NCBI GenBank assembly: GCA_002435825.1
Contig: DIVL01000028.1
Span: 7,899 to 71,898 of the forward strand
DNA from: Anaerolineaceae bacterium UBA6133
Lineage (GTDB): Bacteria > Chloroflexota > Anaerolineae > Anaerolineales > Anaerolineaceae
Direction of reading: 5' to 3'
DNA length: 64,000 bases
Part shown: piece by piece, positions 52,571-60,618 of the stretch
Position numbering within the stretch: the stretch's first letter is position 1
Layout: each line of letters starts with the position of its first letter
Notes under the pieces: generated by a model
Database searches by the model: none
Told to the model about the DNA's origin: nothing
What the model saw: only the letters and a program-made list of their open reading frames with translations
Program-made: the position numbers and the translations under genes

Positions 52571-53059
52571 CTATTTCAGTTTTTCTTCAATAAGATCCCA
52601 CCGATTGAAATATGCAGAAATATCCCAATAATAGGGAGATTTGCGGGGAGGTAACAATAACCCACGAACACTATTATCATTATGGGGTTTGCCATTTCTC
52701 CCCGGCCTCTTTAGCCAATCTCTATGCTTCTGGGTGACATTTTCGGCCATCGCACGATTGGGAATGATGTAGTATTCGAAACTTTTACCAGTGTAGGGAA
52801 GTGGAATTCCACCAAGAACCCAGAAGAAGTTCTCCCCAAAATATTTCTCTGCTTTTTTACCTACGCTACAGGTTCGAATGCCTGGAACATAAGTCTTTAC
52901 TTGAATATGTACAAATTTAGTGCCATCATTATTCGAACAAAGGATGTCTGTATTTGGTGTATTACCCAATGTCACAACAGCCGAGTAACCTCTTCGGCAC
53001 AATTCACCTGCAACAAAAAACTGACTAGCATTTCCTCGTGAAGATTTATCAACGCCCAT
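52571..53059 (-). CDS. PD-(D/E)XK-like nuclease-fold protein
   Basis: A 162-residue protein. Residues 14-57 have the order of a PD-(D/E)XK core: FVAGELCRRGY with a Glu, then TPNTDILCSN with an Asp, and HIQVKT with Gln-Val-Lys in place of E-x-K. The rest contains a second region WDISAYFNRWDLIEEKLK. It resembles small restriction-like endonucleases. It starts 21 nt after the stop of the EVE-nuclease gene on the same strand, so they share a transcript. The fold assignment is an inference from motif order. Confidence 0.7.
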   Translation of the reverse strand: MGVDKSSRGNASQFFVAGELCRRGYSAVVTLGNTPNTDILCSNNDGTKFVHIQVKTYVPGIRTCSVGKKAEKYFGENFFWVLGGIPLPYTGKSFEYYIIPNRAMAENVTQKHRDWLKRPGRNGKPHNDNSVRGLLLPPRKSPYYWDISAYFNRWDLIEEKLK

Positions 53060-53080
53060 ACTAATATATCCTCTCTAAAG

Positions 53081-54181
53081 TTAATCCACAAATTCCTCAT
53101 AATCTTCAAGGACAGTGTGAGAAAGATTGCCTAAATGCTTCTCTTTGGATAATTCCCGGACACTGTCATAAGAAAGATATGTGCAGTACTGGGACAGCGC
53201 TCCTTTTTCGAGAAGAGAGAAAACTGGTCTTTGGATTTCAGAAAATACTTTTTCCTTGCGTTCTTCTGGTGCGACAATGTGGAGTTTAATATCCATGTTA
53301 GGTTGTAGAGCCAACAGGTCTGCCATTCGGAGAATTCCCGAATAGATAGAAGTGGTGTGCTCAATTTCAAAAGCCCTGACAATGGACCTTCTTCTAAGCC
53401 ATAAGACATCTATTTGTTCGATGGTTTTTATTGTCACTACATCGTAATTCAAGGGCAGGGTGTTGAGCAGGACATCTCCCTCTGGTTTCCATTCTTGCAG
53501 GACCAGATTACGGTCATTCCTGGGTAACCAAATCTTGAACCCCATTTTTTCCCCGATTAATGCGAGAAGGGTTTGAATTTTTACAGATTCCCTGACCTCT
53601 TTCTCTTCGATCACCTCACCTGAATGGTTATCATTATCTTCTGGTATTGACACAGGAACATCTATCTGGTGAATTGTAGTGGTGCGGGTAAGATGTTTTT
53701 CATAAAGCTCATTATCAAGATGATATTCTTCAGGATTTTGAGATTGATTTTTTAACAACTTAAATAAGTAATCTCCGTCGCTATTATCAATCAGTTTTAG
53801 ACTACTACGAAGTGGACCGGTCCATTGTGAACCTTCTTTGGGCAGGTTAGCAGTAAAAGACAGGTTGTTCCAGACTAAATCTTCTCTTATCGGAATCCCG
53901 AATTCTGGATCTAAGACAACAAGGGGTTTTACTTTGAACCTAACAACAAAAGGATCCTCATTAGAGACAAAGCGTGGGGTTGAGTCTTCAAACATTTCAC
54001 TAGTGATTTGCAATGCACCAACCTACCTGGATACTTTTGTTAGATAACAGATCAAAATGTCGCCGGGCTTGAGTTTGCTGGCAGCGTTTTTCTGTTTGGG
54101 TCTAAAACCCGTGATGTCTCTTGAGGAATTTAAGAAAGCCTTATAGGTCAGAGGAGAGAATAAATCTAAGTAGTAAGCCAT
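53081..54181 (-). pseudogene. EVE-domain plus nuclease-like protein, interrupted by an in-frame TAG
   Basis: Reading from ATG 54181 (AAAGGGG 4 nt upstream) gives MAYYLDLFSPLTYKAF and KPGDILICYLTKVSR, a typical EVE-domain start. Then an in-frame TAG (54025-54023) follows, and the same frame continues VGALQITSEMF to 53081. In EVE domains this position (SRWVGAL) is Trp, so TGG to TAG is the simplest explanation. EVE domains bind modified bases such as 5-methylcytosine. The C-terminal half (about 200-366) has IDVLWLRRRSIVRAFEIEHT, resembling a restriction-endonuclease core. Without the stop, the protein would have 366 residues. A TTG at 54013 could give a 310-residue remnant lacking much of the EVE domain. 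Confidence 0.8.
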
Positions 54182-54255
54182 AAAACCCCTTTCAACGAAA
54201 ACGGGCGGGTAGGAAACTAGCTGCAGGCTAGATTGGCATAAATTTGCTCAATGGA

Positions 54256-54264
54256 ATTATAGCA
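54256..54264 (-). promoter_or_regulatory. Extended -10 promoter of the AT-rich island operon
   Basis: On the minus strand TGCTATAAT (54264-54256) lies about 75 nt before the ATG at 54181. It sits between the operon and the IS110 transposase gene, so the operon has its own intact promoter. Confidence 0.6.
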
Positions 54265-54298
54265 TCAAGGATATGAGGTTATAGCTTTGATTAGCATG

Positions 54299-54309
54299 TA
54301 GATACCGTC
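54299..54309. repeat. IS110 end: 11-bp direct repeat, copy 1
   Basis: TAGATACCGTC, identical to 55406-55416. It lies 8 nt past the transposase stop, as expected for the short 3' end of an IS110-type element. Confidence 0.55.
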
Positions 54310-54316
54310 TTGAAAG

Positions 54317-55297
54317 TCAAGCTGAATAATTGAATTGGCGGTCATAATCAGGATCAAAAGGCATCTGAGACTTCAAAACGCCATAAACAATGTGCAGCAA
54401 CTTTCGCATGCAAGCCGCGATAATCGCCATGGTGGGCAGCTGTTTCTTTTCCAAGCGTTCCTTCAAAGCCCGGACCACGGGATTGTGTATCATCGCCACG
54501 ATGGCTGGCATATACAGACAGGCACGCAATTCGCTGCGGCCTTGTTTGGAGATACGAGTTTTCTTGTGCACGGATGAGCCTGAACTAAAGCCCTTCGGAT
54601 TGAGACCGGCATAAGCAGCTAATTGTGGCGCATTTTCAAAGCGGCTGATCTCCCCAATTTCACCCAATAATCTGGCAGAGGTTTTATTGCCAACTCCAGG
54701 AATGGAAACCAAAAGCTCCTGCTTTGCCTTCAGGTCAGGTGTCTGGTTGGTGAAGTTCTGGATCTCTGCTTCAGTGGCTTGGATGCGTGCTTTCAAGTAC
54801 TCTACGTGGACGGATAGATCCTGGATAACCCAGGCATCCTTCTCCCCACTCGACAAGCGGTTTTCTTCCTGTCGGTAATTAGCCTGTAAATCAATCAAAC
54901 GCCTCACGAGTGCCCTTAGATGCTTCAAATCGGGGCTGAGAGGCTCCCACAGAGCAGGTTTCTCCTTCAAACAAAACTCGGCAATCAGGTCAGCATCCGC
55001 CTTATCGGTCTTATTGCGGTGTAGCTTGCTTTCCCCATAGCGTTTGATGCGAGTCGGATTGACCACACTGACGTCATGGCCTTGTGCGTAAAGATACTCA
55101 CTGACCTCGTCCCCATATTGTCCGGTGGCTTCCAGGCAAACGTGTACCCGGTCGATACGTCGGCAGATCAACCATTTATCCAGCGTTTTGAAACCAGCTG
55201 GATCGTTGCTAATAACCTTATGGAACTTTCCCTCTTCATGGAGTAGTACCAAATCAAGTTTATCCTTGGAGACGTCGATACCTAAAATATTTGACAT
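54317..55297 (-). CDS. IS110-family transposase (DEDD recombinase)
   Basis: A 326-residue recombinase. The N-terminal RuvC-like domain has GIDVSKDKLDL (Asp7), CLEATGQYG with a Glu near 56 and HRNKTDKADADLIAEF with two Asp near 96-103. The C-terminal transposase-20 domain has SIPGVGNKTSARLLGEIG near 202 and YAGLNPKGFSSGSS near 232, which carries the catalytic Ser region. The length is complete and no stop interrupts it, so it may be active. The IS110 group uses a bridge RNA from its non-coding end. Confidence 0.95.
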   Translation of the reverse strand: MSNILGIDVSKDKLDLVLLHEEGKFHKVISNDPAGFKTLDKWLICRRIDRVHVCLEATGQYGDEVSEYLYAQGHDVSVVNPTRIKRYGESKLHRNKTDKADADLIAEFCLKEKPALWEPLSPDLKHLRALVRRLIDLQANYRQEENRLSSGEKDAWVIQDLSVHVEYLKARIQATEAEIQNFTNQTPDLKAKQELLVSIPGVGNKTSARLLGEIGEISRFENAPQLAAYAGLNPKGFSSGSSVHKKTRISKQGRSELRACLYMPAIVAMIHNPVVRALKERLEKKQLPTMAIIAACMRKLLHIVYGVLKSQMPFDPDYDRQFNYSA

Positions 55298-55329
55298 TCT
55301 GTACCTCTTTTCTGTAAACTATGTTTAGC

Positions 55330-55501
55330 ATCGGTCAGGCGCATTCATTGGATCATCCTTGTGAATGCAGGCTCATCTCGTCCATTTCATATCTTAGAGA
55401 GGCTTTAGATACCGTCCGATCTTTGTGAAAAAAAGGTGAGGGGATCATATCTACGTAACTGGATCTTGTCCATAGGGCGAGACCGGATTCACCCTCACCT
55501 T
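55330..55501 (-). ncRNA. Candidate bridge RNA region of the IS110 element
   Basis: Upstream of the transposase the minus strand can form two stem-loops. AAGGTGAGGG (55501-55492) pairs perfectly with CCCTCACCTT (55442-55433) around a 49-nt loop, and GCATTCA (55368-55362) pairs with TGAATGC (55347-55341) around a 14-nt loop. Between them lies GACGGTATCTA (55416-55406), which matches the 3' flank of the element and could serve as guide. Known bridge RNAs of IS110/IS621 come from this position. This is an inference from structure and location. Confidence 0.45.
55406..55416. repeat. IS110 end or guide: 11-bp direct repeat, copy 2
   Basis: TAGATACCGTC, identical to 54299-54309. It may be the other junction of the element or the guide segment of a bridge RNA that pairs with the 3' junction. 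Confidence 0.5.
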
Positions 55502-56052
55502 CCTGATCGATGTTATTCAATTATCACGCCTTTCTGAGTTTTAATATACAAGGGCGGAATGGCGCGTTCCTGCCCCGCGATTCTGTTCGCGGGGTTCGCC
55601 ACTCCGCCAACGATGTGGATGTCGGAGCGAGCCTGCGCAAGGCTTGTATGGAAATAACGCTTTGAGGCAGTCTCGTTCCGACCTACACAAAACCCCGTTC
55701 TGACCCGGGCAGGCACGGCCTTTACTTACCTAAGATCGTCGTAGGGAACTGGCCTGCCTGTTCCTCGTTGTGATTAGGTCGAGGCATCCCGCAAGGGGAG
55801 GCTTTACACGCCGTCGACCCTGCCCGGAAAACCTACAAATCAAGTAAAGAAAGCGGTTGAACGGACAGGCGTTCCCATTGTGGGTGTTTGAGGCAACTAT
55901 TATCTGCGTATTAAATATGAAGTAGTTTTCTCGGACAGCCCAAAGCCGGATTGAACCCCGCAATCCGGCCTACGAAAATAAAAAAGCAGGCGAGCGCACA
56001 CACGTTCCCTCGCCTGAAAACGTAATCCATAATGGCCTATTATGTTTCTATG
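55502..56052. repeat. Intergenic repeat mosaic
   Basis: No gene is supported. Segments such as GATGTGGATGTCGGAGCGAGCC, TTGAGGCAGTCTCGTTCCGACCTAC, GTAGGGAACTGGCCTGCC and GCCGGATTGAACCCCGCAATCCGGCCTACG recur from the 2.3-2.6 kb region, in part with better symmetry here. AAGCCGGATT...AATCCGGCCT forms an obvious hairpin near 55,950. Confidence 0.6.
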
Positions 56053-56115
56053 GTAGGGGTAACCCCCGTGGTTAACCGCGGTCTTGACCGAGCAGGCAAC
56101 GAGGCCTGCCCCTAC
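56053..56115. repeat. 63-bp GTAGGGG...CCCCTAC element
   Basis: A small element with 7-bp perfect terminal inverted repeats GTAGGGG (56053-56059) and CCCCTAC (56109-56115) and inner GCAGGC...GCCTGC arms. A second copy with the same ends lies at 58943-59027. Confidence 0.7.
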
Positions 56116-56132
56116 AAATAAAAACTTTTCAG

Positions 56133-57380
56133 CTATCTCTCGATAAGCGGCAAATATATCTTAAAGATAACTTGCTCAAAGTTCGCAGTAACATTTGTAT
56201 CTCCCAATATTGTGATAATTAAGGGATTATCGGTGCTATTTGCGTCACCACTCCAATTTGTAAATTCCCAATCCGGGACGGCAGTGGGTATCAAGGTTAC
56301 CTGGTCCCCATAATGATAAAAATCCTTTATGGGATCAACCAAAACCGAACCAGAATCAACAGGACCGACAGTTACTGTCAGTGAGTATTCGATCTGTGTG
56401 AAATTCGCAGTGATACTCGTGTTACCTTCGATGGTCAAAGTCAGCGGGCTCTCTGTTCCTGTCGCATCTCCACCCCAGCCAGAGAAAGTCCAGCCAGTCT
56501 CAGCAATTGCGGTGAGAGTAACCTCATCCCCGTAGTGGTAAACAGTCTGCTCAGGGTCTACTGTTACAGTGCCTGAATTCGTCGGATCAACAGTCACAAC
56601 GAGCGAATATTCATCTGTAAAATTAGCGGTAATGTTGGTGTTGCCCGTAATTGTAACTTCCAGTGGATTTTCGATGCCTGTTGCATCTCCACTCCATTCT
56701 GTCAACGCCCAGCCGGTATTTGGGCTGGCTGTCAGCATTACAGTATCCCCATAATGATAGGTAGCTTGTTGTGGATCAACCAAAACCGAACCAGAATCAA
56801 CCGGATCAACCGAAACGTTGAGCGTGTACTCATTTTGTATGAAGTTCGCAGTGATACTGGTATCGTCCAGGATACTGATAGTTAGTGGATTAGTAGTGCC
56901 TGTAGCATCCCCGCTCCAGCCTGAAAAGCTCCAGCCAGGATCGGCTAAGGCAGTCAGGCTGACAATTTCTCCAAATTGGTATTCGGTTTGATTAGGATCT
57001 ATAGCAACCGAATCGCTGCCCTCTATGTCCACTGTCAGTGTAAAAACTTCTGGGTATGAGTCATATTCATAGGCACCCATATCGCAGGTCGCTGATGTAT
57101 TTTCGTCCCCGTCAATCGGGCGATGAAATCCGCGCTGGTCGATGGCAGGGCAAAGGGTTGGGCTGCCAGCGTCGATTGCCGGGCTTAGATCGCCAAGGGC
57201 ATGAGTTTGAGTAAAGCCGCCATTTTCCGCCAGGTCTTCTAAGAGCGGGTCAGTATTGAGGTTGCCATCGCCTTCCCACACGGGCTCGCCCTGAATGATG
57301 CTATAAGTTATTGTAGGGAAGGAATAGACAATAAAACTTAATTGGTCAGGCGTGTTTCCCCAAAAGATCGAATTGGTCAC
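56133..57380 (-). CDS. C-terminal part of a surface beta-helix protein with InlB-type repeats
   Basis: 415 codons from a GTG that overlaps the stop of the upstream frame. It has no signal peptide and begins in mid-domain (TNSIFWGNT is a beta-helix coil), so it is the frameshifted continuation of 57377-58636. After the helix end (CDMGAYEYDS) come four copies of a 65-70 residue divergent InlB B-repeat, each with GDxV, GWxxxxWSGDATG and xTANF. The protein ends IYLPLIER, a tail I associate with secreted Anaerolineae proteins. On its own this gene product would not be exported. Confidence 0.75.
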   Translation of the reverse strand: MTNSIFWGNTPDQLSFIVYSFPTITYSIIQGEPVWEGDGNLNTDPLLEDLAENGGFTQTHALGDLSPAIDAGSPTLCPAIDQRGFHRPIDGDENTSATCDMGAYEYDSYPEVFTLTVDIEGSDSVAIDPNQTEYQFGEIVSLTALADPGWSFSGWSGDATGTTNPLTISILDDTSITANFIQNEYTLNVSVDPVDSGSVLVDPQQATYHYGDTVMLTASPNTGWALTEWSGDATGIENPLEVTITGNTNITANFTDEYSLVVTVDPTNSGTVTVDPEQTVYHYGDEVTLTAIAETGWTFSGWGGDATGTESPLTLTIEGNTSITANFTQIEYSLTVTVGPVDSGSVLVDPIKDFYHYGDQVTLIPTAVPDWEFTNWSGDANSTDNPLIITILGDTNVTANFEQVIFKIYLPLIER

Positions 57381-58636
57381 TGGGGGCTGCTTCTTTCGCT
57401 TTTCATTGCACCACCGCCGGAAGGAGAAGCGGTGTTACCATAAAAGGTGACGTTGGTCATTATGCCGCTGAAGTAATAGTTGCTCATCCCACCGCCCGAC
57501 ACTGTGGCAGTATTGCCAGAAAAGGTCACATTGGTCAAAGTGGAGCTGCTTTCACTGTTACTCATCCCACCGCCATTGTAGCCCGTGTTATGAGAAAAGG
57601 TTGTATTGGTAATTGTGGGTGAACTTCTCCAGTTATGCATCCCACCTCCAGCATCATCCGCGCTATTACCGGAAAAGATCACGTTGGTCAGGTTTGAATT
57701 GCAGTTTGAAGAATTAGCAATTCCACCGCCCGACGAAGTGGCAGTATTATCAGAAAAGGTCACGTTATTAAGCGTAGGGCTGCTGTGGTCGTAGTTGAGC
57801 ATCCCACCACCACTACCAGTTGCCGAGTTACCGGAAAAGGTGACATTGGTCAGGGCAGGGCTGCAGCTTGTGTAGTTGTACATCCCGCCACCACCACCAG
57901 TTGCTGTATTACTGGAAAAAGTCACATTCGTCAGGATAGGATTGCTGCTATAGAGATTGTACATCCCACCACCACGGTTAGTGACGATGTTGTTGGAAAA
58001 ATCGACATTCGTCAGAGTGGGGCTGCCGTTGTCGTTATATATTCCGCCGCCGTAAGCCGCCAGGTTGCCAGAAATGATAACATTCTTCAGCGTTGGACTG
58101 CTGCTCAGAAGCTTCATCCCGCCGCCTACTTTTTGAACAGCATACCCGCCATTGGCATTGGCGGCAGTGATGGTGAAGCCGTCCAGGATCGTAGTGTCGC
58201 TCAAACCGCTGCCGGTGACCACGTGGAAGCTGTTGTCTGCGTTACTTTCTTCAGTGCCGATATCCCCGCTCAGGGTGGTGAGGTTGGTTTCCCAGTCGCG
58301 CTCGGCGAGGCTGGTTTCCGTTCCAGCAAAACCGCCATAAATGGCCACGCCTGATCCTAATAAGAAAGTAGCGGTGCGATCGGTGCCAGTGGTGGGTTTG
58401 TAGATGCCTGCTGCGACCCACACCTGGTCCCCTGCTTCAGCCAGAGCCAAGGCATCTTGCAGATCACAGGCGGTCTCCCAGCTGGAGCAGTCTCCCTCCT
58501 CCCCCGGCTTGACATAAAGGATTGTGCTTTGCGTTTGAGCAATGGTCGGGCTGGCACTTGCACTGCTCAAGCCCAGGTTGAGAAAAAGCAAAACTGCAAT
58601 TATTAGGACGGTTAGCACTGGATTCTTGGTGTTCAT
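57377..58636 (-). CDS. N-terminal part of a secreted beta-helix protein (frameshifted)
   Basis: 419 codons. Signal peptide at residues 1-30, then YVKPGEEGDCSSWETACDLQDALALAEAGDQVWVAAGIY, the typical start of right-handed beta-helix/pectin-lyase-like surface proteins. About eight coils follow, each with the pattern SSPTLTNVTFSGNTATGGGGGMYN. The frame ends at TGA in a CCCCCAG TGA context. A single additional C in the C5 run, or a -1 slip, would join it to the next frame and give a protein of about 830 residues. The function is likely adhesion or glycan binding. Confidence 0.78.
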   Translation of the reverse strand: MNTKNPVLTVLIIAVLLFLNLGLSSASASPTIAQTQSTILYVKPGEEGDCSSWETACDLQDALALAEAGDQVWVAAGIYKPTTGTDRTATFLLGSGVAIYGGFAGTETSLAERDWETNLTTLSGDIGTEESNADNSFHVVTGSGLSDTTILDGFTITAANANGGYAVQKVGGGMKLLSSSPTLKNVIISGNLAAYGGGIYNDNGSPTLTNVDFSNNIVTNRGGGMYNLYSSNPILTNVTFSSNTATGGGGGMYNYTSCSPALTNVTFSGNSATGSGGGMLNYDHSSPTLNNVTFSDNTATSSGGGIANSSNCNSNLTNVIFSGNSADDAGGGMHNWRSSPTITNTTFSHNTGYNGGGMSNSESSSTLTNVTFSGNTATVSGGGMSNYYFSGIMTNVTFYGNTASPSGGGAMKSERSSPQ

Positions 58637-58942
58637 AGAAGCATCTCCTGTTTTTAGACCCGGTCACGTCATAAAACCAAACTCACATCGAAACATAAAT
58701 AAAACCATTTGCTTGTTGGTTTTGCCACCCTGCCTGAAAAAGCAACAGTTCATTTTATGTTGTGGTTTATTTTAGTCTATTCCATGTCATTTAATTGAAA
58801 TTCCAATCAAAAAGCGTGAAATTGATCATTTGTACCTCCTGGGGGTATTCGACCCTATATTTGTTCTCACTGGTGTCCTGATACCCTCCACTTTGTTGCG
58901 GGCACTTGCAGCGCGAGGGGGTTGAGCGCAAGGTCTCCGTCG
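58637..58942. other. Intergenic region, promoter of the beta-helix gene expected here
   Basis: AT-rich DNA upstream of the minus-strand surface protein gene, with AGGAGATGC as ribosome site at 58,640-58,648. I see no gene and no convincing full promoter. Confidence 0.4.
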
Positions 58943-59027
58943 GTAGGGGTAAGCCCTTGGGCACCACTCCCTTGAGAGCCGTGGTTACTCGCGGTTTTTA
59001 CCGGGCAGGCACGAGGCCTGCCCCTAC
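58943..59027. repeat. 85-bp GTAGGGG...CCCCTAC element
   Basis: Same 7-bp terminal inverted repeats as the element at 56053-56115: GTAGGGG (58943-58949) and CCCCTAC (59021-59027). Inner GGCAGGC and GCCTGCC arms and the string CCGTGGTTACTCGCGG are shared. Confidence 0.7.
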
Positions 59028-59061
59028 TCCGAGGTTATTTCCTGACGGAATTAACCAAAAA

Positions 59062-59133
59062 AGCGGGCGATCGGATTCGAACCGACGAATGTTAGCTTGG
59101 AAGGCTAATGCCTTACCACTTGGCGACGCCCGC
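59062..59133 (-). tRNA. tRNA-Gly (anticodon TCC)
   Basis: On the minus strand GCGGGCG pairs with CGCCCGC, discriminator T. The anticodon stem TTAGC/GCTAA carries the loop CTTCCAA, anticodon TCC. The D-arm has AAGTGGTAAGGC and the T-arm TCGGTTCGAATCCGA. CCA is not encoded, unlike in the tRNA-Ser gene of this window. Confidence 0.95.
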
Positions 59134-59178
59134 GTAGCCTCTATTTTAGCCGATTCGCCTTGCCTGTCAATATTCGGC

Positions 59179-60618
59179 TTATTTCTGCCTGAGTAACTCC
59201 AGCAAAATCTCGCGCGTGCGCTTCGGATCGGCTTTACCGCCAGTGGCGCGCATCACCTGCCCCACGAACCAACCCAAAAGGCTCTCCTTACCGGCTCTGA
59301 AGCTCTCCACCTCCGCCGTCGAGGCAGCCAGCACTGACTGGATCTGCTCCCTCAGAGCGTCGCTGTCGCCGATCACGGCCAATCCTTCGGCTTCCACGAT
59401 CTGTGCTGGCTCGCGACCGCTTTCCTCCACCTTGCGCAGCAGGCTCTTGCCGGTAGCGGCGTTGATCTTGCCATCTTCCACCATGTGGATGATCTGCGCC
59501 AGGAAGGCAGGGGTGAGCACCAACTCAGAAGCATTCTTGCCCAGGTCATTCATCAGGCGCGAGAGGTCGTTCATCATCCAGTTGGAGACGGTTTTCGCCT
59601 CTCCGCCAAAGCTGTCAACCGCGGCTTCAAAATAGTCCGACAGTCCGCGTTCCGAGGTCAGGATCTCGGCATCGTAAGCCGAAAGCCCATACTCTGTTTG
59701 AAAGCGCGCTTTTCTTTCCAGCGGGAGTTCAGGCAGCTCTGCCTTGACGCGCGCGATCTCTTCCTCCGTCAGGACGACCGGCAGCAAATCCGGCTCGCGG
59801 AAGTAGCGGTAGTCCGCCTCGGTCTCCTTGGAGCGCATCTTGCTCAGCTTGCCCGTGTCCGCGTCCCAGTCGAGGGTATAGCTGACCACTTTTCCGCCAG
59901 ACTCCACGAGTTCGATCTGGCGTTTGGTTTCTTCGATGATCGCCTGGCGGACGGCATCGATGGAGTTGATGTTCTTGATTTCGGTTTTGGTGTTCAAGAT
60001 CTGGCTGCCGCGTTCGCGGATCGAGACATTGGCGTCGCAGCGCAGGTGACCGCGTTCCATGTCGGCTTCCGAAACGCCAATCCAGCGCAAAAGCTGGCGC
60101 AACTGGATCAGATACTGGGCTGCCTCTTCGCCAGACCGCAGGTCGGGCTCAGTAACCATCTCCACCAGAGGCACACCGCAGCGGTTGAAGTCCACCAGGC
60201 GCATGCCGTGATCGAGCTTGGTTTTACCGGCATCTTCTTCGAGATGCAGCTTGTGAATGCGCACGCGGCGGGTGGCGCCGTCGGGCATGTGCAGATCAAG
60301 GTAGCCGCCCTTGCCGATGGGCTCATCGAACTGGGTGATCTGGTAGCCCTTGGGCAGATCGGGGTAGAAGTAGTTCTTGCGGTCAAAGTACGAAACCGGA
60401 TTGACTTCCGCATGCATCGCGGCTGCCAGCAGCGCGCCTTTGTGAACCGCTTCGCTGTTCAAAACTGGAAGCACGCCTGGCATGCCGGAGCAGACCGGGC
60501 AGATATTTGTGTTTGGCGCGGCTTCCCACGAGTCAGCCTTGCAGGAGCAAAAAATTTTAGTCTGGGTGTTGAGCTGGATGTGGGTTTCTAGCCCGATGAC
60601 GACTTCGTAATCTTTCAT
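59179..60618 (-). CDS. gatB: Asp-tRNA(Asn)/Glu-tRNA(Gln) amidotransferase subunit B
   Basis: Subunit B of the GatCAB amidotransferase, which binds the mischarged tRNA and activates its carboxylate. The 479-residue protein has the N-terminal VVIGLETHIQL, the zinc-binding CSCKAD and CPVCSGMPGVLPVLN, KNYFYPDLPKGYQITQ near 87 and the C-terminal helical tail domain (YqeY-like) ending in GKADPKRTREILLELL. Its start overlaps the gatA stop by 4 nt (ATGA). The order on the minus strand is gatC-gatA-gatB. The presence of the operon suggests that the organism makes Gln- or Asn-tRNA indirectly. Confidence 0.97.
   Translation of the reverse strand: MKDYEVVIGLETHIQLNTQTKIFCSCKADSWEAAPNTNICPVCSGMPGVLPVLNSEAVHKGALLAAAMHAEVNPVSYFDRKNYFYPDLPKGYQITQFDEPIGKGGYLDLHMPDGATRRVRIHKLHLEEDAGKTKLDHGMRLVDFNRCGVPLVEMVTEPDLRSGEEAAQYLIQLRQLLRWIGVSEADMERGHLRCDANVSIRERGSQILNTKTEIKNINSIDAVRQAIIEETKRQIELVESGGKVVSYTLDWDADTGKLSKMRSKETEADYRYFREPDLLPVVLTEEEIARVKAELPELPLERKARFQTEYGLSAYDAEILTSERGLSDYFEAAVDSFGGEAKTVSNWMMNDLSRLMNDLGKNASELVLTPAFLAQIIHMVEDGKINAATGKSLLRKVEESGREPAQIVEAEGLAVIGDSDALREQIQSVLAASTAEVESFRAGKESLLGWFVGQVMRATGGKADPKRTREILLELLRQK

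Larger units (their letters stand above)
54299..55501 (-). mobile_element. IS110-family insertion sequence
   Basis: A DEDD transposase gene (54317-55297) with a short non-coding 3' side and a longer, structured 5' side, which is the layout of the IS110 group. There are no terminal inverted repeats or target duplication expected in this family. The exact ends are not certain: if the 11-bp TAGATACCGTC repeats mark both ends, the element is about 1.1 kb (54299-55416). If the upstream hairpin belongs to it, it reaches about 55,501. Confidence 0.7.

Noticed and set aside
54023..54025. TAG recoding (pyrrolysine or suppressor use) in the EVE gene
   Set aside because: Several other genes here end in TAG as a normal stop, and the position is a conserved Trp, so a point mutation or error is simpler.
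55433..55501. The 10-bp hairpin followed by T residues as an ordinary intrinsic terminator
   Set aside because: The loop is 49 nt and there is no gene upstream on that strand to terminate; the IS110 context makes a structured RNA more plausible, though a terminator cannot be excluded.
59485..60591. Open frame of 368 codons on the plus strand
   Set aside because: Antisense to gatB, which is a certain gene; no domain is visible.
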